Positions 12,926 to 24,083 of a DNA stretch of 64,000 nucleotides are shown here, piece after piece. The translations under genes were made by a program, and so were the position numbers. Within the stretch, counting starts at the first letter, position 1; the number at the start of each line of letters is the position of its first letter. The DNA lies in NCBI GenBank assembly GCA_963277665.1, contig OY728158.1, positions 600,618,818 to 600,682,817 on the forward strand, given 5' to 3'. The notes below the pieces were generated by a model, which saw only the letters and a list, made by a program, of their open reading frames with translations, was not told the origin of the DNA and did not search any database. The DNA is from Viscum album. Taxonomy: Eukaryota > Streptophyta > Magnoliopsida > Santalales > Viscaceae.

Positions 12926-14861
12926 TATATCATCCCACCTTTTTAATATAAAACTTTTCATTACATTTTACAAACATAAGATATTTAAAGTCTAGTGTCT
13001 TGGAAATCAGGAATAAAAAAATGAAAACCTAAACAATACTCTAAATACCATTGAAAAGATTCTTTAAAATTTATTCCTATGTACAATTACTGCATCTCAT
13101 AACCTAGAGACATACAATGAAAGGAAAGGGCGAGTAGAAGGCCCAGTAAGGAAAGCAGGGGAATTAGTTTACTTGTAATATCAATAAGAAGTTGATGAAA
13201 AACATAAAGACATGAGAAATGGTAAAAGATGAATATAATAATAAAAGGAACATTCATAATAACTTGAATATGTGGCTACAACATTTCATTTATACATTCA
13301 TGAACATATCACCAAGGTTCATCCCCAAGGTGTCATAAAAACTACCAAGGTTATTCCCCAAGGTATCATGAAACTTTTCATCTCTAGAGATTAATTCTTT
13401 ACCCAATGAATTGGAGTGCTATCAGGCCGCACCATTAATATGTATTTACCTTCATTGAACCAAATATATCATAATCAGACATTTCATAAATAACCCATAG
13501 ATAATAGCATAAATGGGTTCATTTCAAAATCGTGACGTTTTAAAAGTTGTTAAAAATAAGATCGTTATGTCATTTATAACCCGTGGAAAGGGAGTGAGAT
13601 TTACATGTATGTTAATAATAGAATCAAATATATAATTTTTTTATAACTATGAACACCCATAGAAACGAAATAGGTATGGGTATTCACATATATAAAACAA
13701 GAGAATTTCTTGAGAGAAAGAGAGAGAAATTATGAGAAGAAAAGTCTACAGCCTAACGACGTCACTTAAAGAATCAGAAAATCATTTGATGAGAGTGGAA
13801 ATGGTATCTCATCATTTCGACATGAAATTTATAGTAGTAAAGATATATAATAAAAATCCCCCTCATAATAAAATGGAACTATAAGACATAACATAAAGGA
13901 AGTCGTGACTTAAAAGAGGAGGGTGAAAGGATCCCTTACCGATTTGGTAACTTTCGAAACGTACACCCCATGAAAAAAATCATATAAAGAATATGTAAAT
14001 ACCCATAAATTAAAGTATATTACACAAATATTATAATCATGGGCAGTACATACACCACACAGAAGGAAATAGTGGCAAATATACCATGAATCTCATAGGA
14101 ATAAGAAGTGAGATTAAAATCCCTTACCACGTTGTATTCAATCGAATCGTAGGACCAAAAATTACTAACCACCAAAATAATCACAAAATACCATAAATAT
14201 GAATATAAACCTGATAATATATATCCAATGGATGTACACAATACACCACATGATATAAATAAGTGGGGAACAATAAAAATCTCAGGGAATTAAAAGTTAT
14301 ATTAGAATATTTTTCCACATTGTAATCAATCGAGTTGTATGAAAAAAAGTTAACAACCACCAAATTATTCACAGAATAACATGAAAATAAATATAATCAT
14401 GATAATATATATCAAATGTCATTAAACAATACACCACATGCAATAAATTAGTGGCGAACAAAGGAAATCCCACAGAATTAAAAGTGAGATAAGAAACCCC
14501 TTATCTCGTTGTCCGACTTGACTCACTCGTATGTTCCTTGTTCTTCCTGAATAATAAAATTAAGTTATTTTATACTTGATTAAGAATATTTTTTAACTTT
14601 ATTATTACTTTTATATTATTTATTACCTTTCAATAACAATTAGTTATTTATTTGAGCTCGTATCTGACATTTTGTCAATGTTCGGAACTTGAGTAAAAAA
14701 GGAACTTGTTAAAATTATAAATTGTGCATGTGGTCAAAAGTAAATTATCTCCAGAATTATATTCATAATTAATATGTAATATATATCATATATATCCATT
14801 ATATACATATATATATTTATTTATAATAGTACATAACATTTGGAGATAAGAAATGAAATGT

Positions 14862-14902
14862 GCCGTTCATGGAGATGGTAAGTCGTATATACGCATGAAC
14901 AC
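14862..14902. promoter_or_regulatory. Stem-loop-like LTR motif, solo LTR copy
   Basis: Reads GTTCAT, then GGAGATGGTAAGTCGTAT, then ATGAAC; the arms are a perfect 6-bp inverted repeat. The core is a diverged copy of the motif repeated in the LTRs at 42.1, 42.3, 49.1, 49.3 and 49.5 kb. Function is unknown. Confidence 0.6.
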
Positions 14903-15616
14903 AACATTAGTTTCTATTTAATATTTTTAATGGAATTAAAACATAGTGATTCATAGGTATATTATAATTTCAATATAATATGTATGTCATATATGTTACA
15001 TAAGTTCATAAATTCTAACCTTTATACGTTGCACGTATGGCATGAATGAGTCATGTCACTTTGAGTGGGTGGTGGTCCGCACTTCTCTAATGAAATTATC
15101 GTGTTTACCCATTATGGGAACCATAAAGGTATGCCATAAAAAGGAAAATACATAAGAAAAAGAGAAAAAATAAATATCATATATATCATATATATATACA
15201 GTGTCATCATAATGGCCACCATGAGAGGTGGTATGAGATAATTGAACAATCATCGTTTGTAGCCCACTGAAATAGTATGTTCTTTACCTATTAGATGGAG
15301 GTGTGTGTAATTGTTGTTAGAATAATTTTCATAAAAAAATTCTTGTATATTCAAGATACTGGTGTTGTTATAAAATAAAGTAATAGAAATATTTTAGGTG
15401 GTTGGAGAAGTAAAATAAAATAAAAGAACATAAGAGAAGAGGTTACCTTTAAATTGGGTAACTCCTTTTTGTTTGAACCAAAAGGGTTTTTTAAAGTGAT
15501 TTATTCCTAAGTTAAGGATTATAGGATTAAGAGAGGTATCTTGGGATCTTATTGGATCATATTTTGGACAATCCCAGGGCTTGAGAAGTTTGAGAAATGG
15601 GTAAGAAGTGCGGGAG

Positions 15617-15623
15617 TTTTATA
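15617..15623 (-). promoter_or_regulatory. TATA box of the solo LTR
   Basis: On the - strand this reads CTCCCTTATAAAAC. The equivalent place in the gag-only element's LTRs has CTCTCTTATAAAAG. This gives the orientation of the solo LTR. Confidence 0.6.
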
Positions 15624-17235
15624 AGGGAGAGGGGGGATCTTTTAGAAAGTTTGAACATATTATTTTATTATATAATTATTATTGGTTTCTAAAAGTCCAA
15701 TTGAAGTCAAAGATAATGTGTCACATGTTCAAAAAAAAAATCATCCAATAAGATTTGTACATGTTTTGGATGTTGTTTTAATTTTTATCTTCTTATTTAT
15801 TTAAATCATTCATTAATGATGTAAACACAACATCATCATTGTGTCATATATAATTTTATTATTTTGAAGTATAAAAACTATAAAAAATATACAATGATGT
15901 AGTTAATATTTTTATCTTTCCAATGAATATTCATAGTTGAAAAGATAACTTATATAACCCCGTGTAAAAATTGTTTTAGTAAACTAATACATGTTAATGA
16001 CATTTTTATTTTTACTTTAAATGAAATGTTATTAATGTCATTATCTTACCCAAGTGGCTCCATGGGGTCCCAAAATTGACCCAAGGATTTTCTTGGTCAT
16101 ACATTACTCATCCAATATGGTTATGACAACTTTCAAGGTAATTCATTATTATTATAACATTATTTTTACCTTAAATTACCCTAATTACCTTTAATTGTGG
16201 TTAATAAAAGTCAAAAGTTACTATCCACCAAAAATTATTTTCATCCAATTGAACCACACTTTATTTACTAATGAAAACCATGTATGTTGGATTTTTGAAA
16301 TTCAATTCACAGAATCATTAAAATTTCATTTAAATGAAAAAGTCAGTTTTTTAACTACTACTTAGTGATTTCACTATTCATCAAAAATTGAAGGTTTTCG
16401 GAAAAATTCTAAAAATTCACTCTAATATAAATATGATATTCTGAATTAAAAAATGATTTATATTTTAAAAAATTCATAACATAGGAGTTTCAGTAATTAA
16501 TTTTATAATTAATTCCAGTCGTCAAAACAAAAAGTGTGTTTTTAAGAAATAATAATCATCAAAAGATTGATACTTGTTAAAGTCCAATTTCAAAGGGAAA
16601 TTACTTCCAATGGAAAACATTTGGTTAAATGGTAAAAATATAATCTATTTAAACTTTAAAACCAATTAAAAGATAATCTAACCATATAAATAATTTATAC
16701 TAAAAGGCGGTTTTGAATTAAAAAACAACATTTTTTCACTATTCATTAAAATTAAACATTATGAGAAAAAAATCAAAATTTCATCCAAAGTAAATTTTGA
16801 TGTTCCGATTCTAAAGATGAAAATTATTCTGTATAATATAATATGTAATAGTGAAAAAAACTATATTTAAAAAGGGTTCTCCATCAAAAGGCGGTAAATC
16901 GCCCTTTTAAAGTAAATTATACATAAAATTAGATTCATTTACATTTTAAGGCTATGAATTTTATTAGATGAATGTAAAAACATTTAACAAGAAGATATTA
17001 TCATATTTAAGTCAGTTCTATTAATTCCCCCCAATACAACGGCTAGGTGTTAACAACCATTTAAAATAATAATATTATATTATTAGTGTGCAACGTAAGA
17101 TTTCAACAAAACCCGTCGTTGCGTGTTAGGTACGCCATTGAATATAGAATCCACATTAAAATAAAATTAATATTTAATTCAAAAATATTAATAAATATGA
17201 AAATGTCAACTTCTTTATTTTCTTGGGATGTTACA

Positions 17236-18030
17236 GTTCACATCCTACATATCTGGACTTGGTCAAGAATTAGATTTATCATAATTCAAAAGTGTGGGGC
17301 TTATGGATGGAAGCTTCCCTTTTGATAATCATGATCGAGTGGACCCTTTATAGATGGACACCCTTTCGAGCTCGGGCCTTCTAGTAGGCTTCCTACATAT
17401 CCTGATTGGGTCGGGAATTAGAGTTCTCATAGTTCATAAGTGTGGGGCTTATGCATAGAAGATTCCCATTTGATAATCATGATCGGGTGGACCCTTTATG
17501 GATGGGAACCCTTTCGATCTCGGGTCTTCTGGTTGGAATCCTACATATCCATATTTGGTCAGGAATCATATTTCTCGTAGTTAAAAAGTGTGGGTCTTAT
17601 ACATGGAATCTTCCCATTTGATAATCATGATTGGGTGGAACCTTTATGGATGGGAACCCTTTCAAGCTCAGGCCTTCTGGTAGGTGTCCTATGTATCCTG
17701 ATTTGGTCAGGAATCAGAGTTCTCATAGTTTAGAAGTGTGGGTCTTATGCATGGGTCCAATTGATAATCATGATCTGGTGTGCCCTTTATGGATGGGCAC
17801 CCTTTCAAGCTCACGCCTTTTGGTAAGCATCCTATATATCATGATTTGGTCATGAATTAGAGTTCTTGTAGTTCTGAAATGTGGAGATTACACATGGAAG
17901 CTTCCCATTTGATAATCATGATTGTTTGGACCATTTATGTATGGGCACCCTTTCAAGCTCGAGCCTCCTGGTAGGCATCCTATGTATCCAAATTTGGTCA
18001 GGAATCAGAGTTCTTGTAGTTTAGAAGTGT
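17236..18030 (+). repeat. 148-bp tandem repeat array, right part
   Basis: About five and a half units. GATAATCATGAT starts at 17324, 17472, 17620, 17763 and 17911, spaced 148, 148, 143 and 148 bp. Units share TGGATGGGCACCCTTTC, GGCCTTCTGGTAGGC, TTTGGTCAGGAATCAGAGTT and GTGTGGGGCTTATGCATGG. The array continues the left part across the solo LTR and ends near 18030. Confidence 0.9.
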
Positions 18031-19689
18031 GCAGATGTTCTAATCCTCACAAACCACTATCCCCACATGTGTCAGGATCAGTGTGACAAACAAGAGGATT
18101 TGAAATATTCAAAAACGCGCATGCCTCCTCCTCTATTGGTGGAGGAGGGAGAGCCTATGGTGGAAGAGGTTGGGGCAACCATGGGTGAGGTCACAGAGTG
18201 ATGAACCTTTCCACGTGAACTGGCATAAAATGTCACACGACCCTAACTCAGGAGATTGGGGACATACCTCAGTGGGAGGGCCCCGAAGCATGTTCTGGGA
18301 AGGGGAGAAGTTTCACCCTCATCAAAGGGGGGAGTGAACATTACCCCTTTGACAGATCACTGTTCCTCATTAAATGGAAAGTAAGTGAGCACCCTTAATC
18401 CCGATAATGGGGAGGTTCTCGTTTGCATCCCAAGGTTGGACTCCGGGTTACCTTGGGAATGTATCCTTATAGGAATTCTTTAAGCTTGCACATTTTTTGG
18501 TAGAGACATTGTTACTCCACTCACCATGGGTATGTAGACTCAATGGGGTGTGCTGATGTGCCCGATGGCCTAATCATATGGGTCTGGTGGCTTTGGAGGA
18601 GGCTTTGTCCTTGTTCCGGAGGACCGGTTAGTGGAGGGATCAGGGAGGACTGGACAGTAATGGAGGGGTGAGGTTGGAACTGGAAAGAACAATACCTGAA
18701 AACACCATGTTCTGCATACGGGTTTCTCATGTGGGATGGGGACGGCTCTGTATACTGTAGTATTATGTAGGAAGGAGGTCCATCGCCGTACTGGTGTAGT
18801 ATGCAGGCTTGGGTATTGCCAACCTTGTACCAAAGTGGTATGTGGCTCACCTTGGCGCTTTGGGTTATGTCCGCATACCGATTGGGTACATGGCATTGGG
18901 TTCAGTCCACGTAGTGGTATGATACATAGAGAGCCATATCGAAAGAGGGTCGGGGGAAGTACCATTTGTGGGAAATTAATCCGTGAGAAGTCTTTAGTTT
19001 GCAGTTTACCAGTTGGGTTTGCGGTTCTAGTATTGTTATTTATGGTTCACGGTCATCTTTACTTGCAGAGGAAGTGGTTTGCGATTTGTGCTTCGCCGAC
19101 GAAACAAGACAGAAGCCGAAGTGCGACCTCTATGTTTTCCTTAATCTTTTTTCACCCATATTCATTTCTATCTATCTCCTTTCTCTTTTTTATTATGACC
19201 CTTTTATAGAGCATCAGAGTGGTCATATCTACGGGGCATGTGACACCATTTGTGGAGGCCCATTGAAACAATTTTCTAACCCGCAGAATACTCGATCAAC
19301 TGGGGTTCATGGAGTCTTTGGTTGATGATAGAGGTTCACAGAACCCTATCTATCCTCTTAAACTATGAACTGAGGGGTTTGCAGCATGGTACATGGTCCA
19401 TATTCCACGTTGTTCACGGTTGGCCTTGCTTGCTGGCCGTCACCTCACAGGCCAGCGGTTCACGGACCATCTTGCATACCTGGCCGTTCGTAGTCCTTCT
19501 CCTTTGTGTACCTTTCCCGATGATGGTATGTGGGCCACTTAAAAACTTGAATTCCTTGAAGTTCCTTCAAACAAATACAACTCAATTTGAGTCCCTTAAC
19601 CTTGATAAACTAATATAATTTCTTAATTCCTTCTACAAATTGATTGTAGGGGTATTTTCGTCCCTTGGTGGAATTTTCAGGATGCTACA
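18031..19689 (-). repeat. Probable 3' LTR of the Tat element, left end unresolved
   Basis: On the - strand the LTR would begin TGTAGCATCCTGAAAATTCC at 19689, directly after a purine-rich tract, which is the standard junction. A TATA box lies about 480 bp inside. The far (left) end is not located, and 18031 is only the edge of the 148-bp array. Overlapping open frames on both strands at 18.5-19.2 kb have no recognisable domain. I found no matching LTR at the other end of the Tat element. Confidence 0.55.
19201..19208 (-). promoter_or_regulatory. TATA box in the probable Tat LTR
   Basis: On the - strand this reads GCTCTATAAAAGGGTC, a strong plant TATA context, about 480 bp downstream of the LTR start. 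Confidence 0.55.
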
Positions 19690-19704
19690 AATGCCCCCCA
19701 TAAG
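19690..19704 (-). other. Polypurine tract of the Tat element
   Basis: CTTATGGGGGGCATT on the - strand immediately precedes the LTR start TGTAGCATCC. This is the plus-strand primer site expected at the inner edge of a 3' LTR. Confidence 0.65.
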
Positions 19705-20489
19705 AATGGTGTCCATTCGGAATGAAAAGGGGGATTTTTCGATGTAGAAGAGGTCCTGAACTAAAATAGTTTTTGGGAGAATAGGTAGACCCGATAAGAG
19801 GGGACCACACCAATATATAGGGGCCCATGTCATTTATCTTTTAATGTCTATCGCGGTGAAAAGAACTCCTGATTTCCTGGCCTCCTTCACTCTTCGCATA
19901 CCGTGCTCTAGGAGAAAACTACATTTGAAAACTGTTCTGTATTTTCCACGAACTGATTTCCATGCCACTTCCCCCATCCGTGCACCACATTTTGGATTCT
20001 GCAAATGGGACAATTAAAATTTATAAATTAAAATCTTGATTCTGTGTGGAATAATGCTATGCGTCTAACTTGTTCGCATAACAAATTTTTTTCATGGAAC
20101 TGAACCTCAAAAACTATTAACACATAATTAAATTTTATTCCACATTTTTTAAAAGAAAACATAAATGAGGTCAAGTTTAATGGTCTCTGCATTCTACGGA
20201 CTATTCTATTTGCCAGCCAATGGTTCACAGGCCTTCACCTCATGGTCATTCTGCATACCATGGTTGTATGCGATGAATAGTATCCATGTACCCTAGCTAT
20301 AGGTGAAGTATCTTCCACCTATTTTGTTGCACGCAGAATGCTCTTTTCACGTACCACTTTTATAAACAGTACGCAAAGCCTTTTTCGAACATGTTTTAAG
20401 TGGTTTAGCCATTTTTCCATAGGCTTTTCTCAACATTTTGTATCGAACTGACTTCTCATTGGATTTTGGATAATCCTATGCATGTTACA
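19705..20489. other. Tat 3' untranslated region before the antisense ORF
   Basis: No coding domain. It lies between the polypurine tract and the first ATG of the antisense ORF, so it would hold the promoter of that ORF if one exists. Short words such as GGTTCACGG, GGTTCACAGG and GCATACC recur here and in the adjoining LTR. Confidence 0.4.
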
Positions 20490-23335
20490 ATGGCTGATTC
20501 CCAGAAAGCTGAAAAATCAATGAAGATAAGGGCTTCCATGGTGAAGAATAGCGATGATAGCCTTCATACCCACATCATTACTCATGACATCTTTCTGACG
20601 GTCTTCTTGATGCCAGAGCTTCTAGCTTACCAGTTATCCATGCAATTTCCATTTAATAGCTTTGGTCTTCCTACTGACGTGCCTCTGTCATTGCCTGTTC
20701 TCGACCTTCCTTTCATCCCCTTAGAGGCACCACAGGATCCTGATCGTGCCAATATTTCCTCAATCAGAGAATTCATAGCCACCCCTATTCAGGAAAACAT
20801 TTTCATACTGTGAGGTTCAACCTAGACTCAAAGAAACCATGGGTGCCACAATGTTGTCCAGAGATGGGATATCTAAGAATACCCATTCATCATCATAATT
20901 TCACAAACAAAATCCTATTGGTGGGTGGAGAACCATGTGGGATTTGTGGGTAAGAGGATGTTTCTTTGATGAGTGGGCCTGGGAATTCTAGGGGCATCAG
21001 ACCTGTTTGGAGTCCCCTGACTAGCTGGATGTGGTGGGTTTGCACCAGGTAGCCTAGGTGTCTCAGTTTTTAACCATCTCTCCACGTGAAATACTTCTAA
21101 AATTGACGAGTCGCTGGTGTTTGATCACTAAAACCTTTCATCTACAACATGGAGATGTGGGGATCAGTCGATGGGACATCTACCAGCGGGGAGGTCTCCA
21201 TATCCCTGAAGAGATGTATGAAGAGTTTCTCGAGCTGTCACCAAATGGAATGAAATTGATCACGTTTCTTCATTGGAAAAGAGTTTATGGGTCATGGTAG
21301 TGGGACCACTAGATCATCCCCTCGAAGCTCATTCCCTCATCCCATTAAAAGCATGGATAAGGTTGTTCTTTCAGATGAACGGGCCTAAGACGAAGGTGTA
21401 CCATAGTAGAACTCACCCAACCCATCAGTCTGGCCAAAATCTAGGGTTATACTATGATACCCTTGAAGTAGGGTGGTATTCCACATGAGGATATGAGCTT
21501 CGGCCTAACATTTAACCTATGATCATGCTAGAAAGTTTCTTCACCATGTTCTGAAGTGGATGTCTCCTCCTATCCTATGATGTATACAACAGGGTTCGGG
21601 CTTGTACTCTGATTATGGCAGCCATGCTGGCGGAGGGTCGAACCATTAATTTGGATCTTCCTACCCTCGCCTGATTTTATGAATTGTTAGGAAATATTCA
21701 GGAAGGCAGGTCTCTGCATAATCTTAGTGGACCATTCCAATTCTTGTATGGGTGGATGGAGGAACACTTTCCCTATTAGTAATGTCATCATACCGCATGG
21801 GTTCCCCATTCTAACTTTCATCCATCTATTCTCAGCATTTCTAATGTTCTTCCCTAGACTCTGACTATTACCATTGTTGTCGGGATATTGAATGACGCAT
21901 ATCATTTGTTATTTACACTACATCCTACCCCTCATAGATCATTGAGAGGTGATAGGGGCGGTTCCTTGGAAGAATGTTCATACCTCATCAATCTTCAGGA
22001 TGGGATGCTTACCACTCATGTAGACTGATAAGTTATTTGCGAACCACACCTCCCTTACTGGTTTACCAGGCAGTTTGGATGCCTTCAACAGATAGCCTTG
22101 CTTCCAGTTGTTTGACTAAGGGTAGAATCTCATCATGTGGTTCTCCATCAATTGTGGCTTATTATGATGCATGAAGGTGTTGTTATAGAAATTATCATTC
22201 CTAACAGGATGGGTCCCACATTCCTTTTGTTGAAGTACACCCATCTATGGGTTGATTGTTACCCCGTGGGGATGATAAAAGAACCAGTTCGGTGGGTACA
22301 GAAATCCCTGACAGTTTCTTTTCACGTTCCTACCTCAACAACAACACCATGCATTCCCTTCGTCATGAGAGGTGAAATATCCACACCCTCTACTTTAATC
22401 CCTTTAGCAACCTAGATGGATACACCTACGGATCCTGCTCTCGTGGTGAGAAGGCGCTCGATCTGTCATCAAAAGCATATGGGGGTTTCATCAGTACAAC
22501 CCATTTTGGGGGGGGGGGGAGTGGGTTAGACTACACCCCTCCTGTGGATATTTCCCAGGATCTTGATGAGATGGGAACCAACCGAGCATCGCCAATCACC
22601 CCGGAGGCCATAGTAAGTCCTTTGCATCTGGCTCCAGTGGCTGGGATATCTGAGGGAAAAAAGGGTCTCTCACCTTGGGTGACTAGCCTTAGGTCTCTCC
22701 CCACTCCTATGGCAATTCTTCCCGCTTACAAACACATGGCAACAGAGGAGGATCAAAGTGCCGGTGTCATGGTGAGACATCAGGAAGTGCGTAAAGAGGC
22801 ATGGTGCCAGTTACATTCTCTTGTTGTAGAGACACCCTTGGATAATTTCCATGATGAGGGTGACAAAATCCAGTGGTTATTTGCTGAGCTGGGCTCCATC
22901 AGATTGGATTATCATCACCTATACTTCCTTATTTAAAAAATTGTCATTGCCCAAGAAGACCTCACCTATTGCGAGGACAAGCTGGCCAGGTTTCATTCTT
23001 CCCATCACAAGGTGGAAACCTTCCAAGATATTTTAGAATAATTTGATCATTTGATGGTCGAAGAGGTAAAGGCCCATGATTTGATGGCCGCTCGAGAGGA
23101 GGAGCTACAGGAGTGCGAAGCCCATGCATCCAGGTTGAGGGAGAAACTAGACTCTTTTCATTCCAAACATCAATTACTCTAAAAGAAAGGGTAGGGCCTT
23201 AAAGCTATCATAGAGTGGGTGCTCTAGACATTCAAAGCCGAAATGGAGGAAAGAACTTCTCCAGAACAAACCATTTATGGAATATATAAATTACTCACCA
23301 TTCTCTTCGAAAGGGTTAACCGGACCCTATTGTAG
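20490..23335 (+). pseudogene. Antisense ORF of the Tat element, plant-mobile-domain-like, broken
   Basis: Some Tat-lineage elements (Grande, RIRE2 and Retand types) carry an ORF antisense to gag-pol between integrase and 3' LTR. This one has that position and direction. It opens MADSQKAEKSMKIRASMV at 20490 and stays open for about 108 codons. After frame changes it gives KTFHLQHGDVGISRWDIYQ near 21138-21195, like the N-terminal part of the plant mobile domain, then QFLYGWMEEHFP near 21740 and FTRQFG at 22062-22079, like the domain's conserved xRQFG. A glutamate-rich, probably coiled-coil tail covers about 22940-23180. Several frameshifts and stops break it. The function of such ORFs is not established; the domain call rests on short motifs read by eye. 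Confidence 0.65.
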
Positions 23336-24083
23336 CTTTGTCCCAAATTACGGAATGTACCTTCCCCCTTATTTTTTTTACTCTGGAGAGAATCTGAATT
23401 GTGTATGTTCCATCATTTTTGTTGAACCCAATGATATATATTTGGATTTTAAATATATCTTCTCCATCTCTTCTTTTCATCATTATTTCAATCAATTGTT
23501 AATTTTAAACCATGACTTGAAATCATTAAAATGATATAACCGAATCGGGCTCTAATCTTTTCTTGAGCCAAGGGACTCAACGAGTGTAGTTCGACTATTT
23601 CTGAGGTTTTGTGGAACACCTCACACACTTTTGTGCCTTTTTCATTATTACCCTAATTTTTTCATAAGCCTACTCAACATGGTCTTAGTGGAAAGAACAT
23701 GGCTTTTTCATAGCCCTCCCTTTGTGGGTTTTCAGACTAACAAGCTTTGAACCTTTTCTAATGGCTCAATGCGTTTATTTTTTTAGCGAAATAATACTTG
23801 AATTCTGCCCAGAGGTGCGTTCAACAGATTTTCCCTTGGTGAGTGTAATGTCTCTTCTTTCTCTGGAAGTCCATAGTCCTGCCATTGAAACTTATTACTG
23901 ATGTTTTAGGTCGAACATATTTGACCAAACCTAACGAGGTAGGGCCCCGACTTGGGACCATTAGTCAAAAATGTTCTAGTATCCTTCATACAAGGGTTTG
24001 GTATTTTTCTTGACCCTTGATTTTTGGATTCTAGACATACATGATGCTCAAGAGTCGCGTTAGGCATACATAGGTGGGAAGGG
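23336..24083. other. Tat 3' region, no gene seen
   Basis: Non-coding sequence between the antisense ORF and the dispersed repeats. A short open stretch at its left edge is AT-rich and has no recognised domain. Confidence 0.4.

Larger units (their letters stand above)
12926..17235 (-). mobile_element. Solo LTR (about 4.3 kb) of a large-LTR chromovirus-like family
   Basis: The ends are TATATCATCCC at the left and GGGATGTTACA at the right, an inverted pair typical of LTR termini (TGTAACATCCC with two changes on the left). The 148-bp array is cut at GTAGG and resumes at GTTCA followed by CATCCTA, so the interruption sits where a 5-bp duplication is expected, although only 2 of 5 bases still match. 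Length fits the LTRs of the gag-only element at 40.6-51.9 kb (4084 and 4391 bp). The two families share an antisense TATAAAA box, a stem-loop-like motif, a CCATCAAAAGGCG word near 16884, and TTGCGTG words at the right end. No gag or pol lies inside. Confidence 0.8.

Noticed and set aside
18570..19325. Overlapping open frames of 108-157 aa on both strands
   Set aside because: They overlap each other in conflicting frames within a probable LTR; no motif or homology is recognisable.
22507..22520. Long G run as a possible quadruplex
   Set aside because: It is a single uninterrupted G tract without the four separated runs needed for a standard motif, and may be slippage or sequencing noise.
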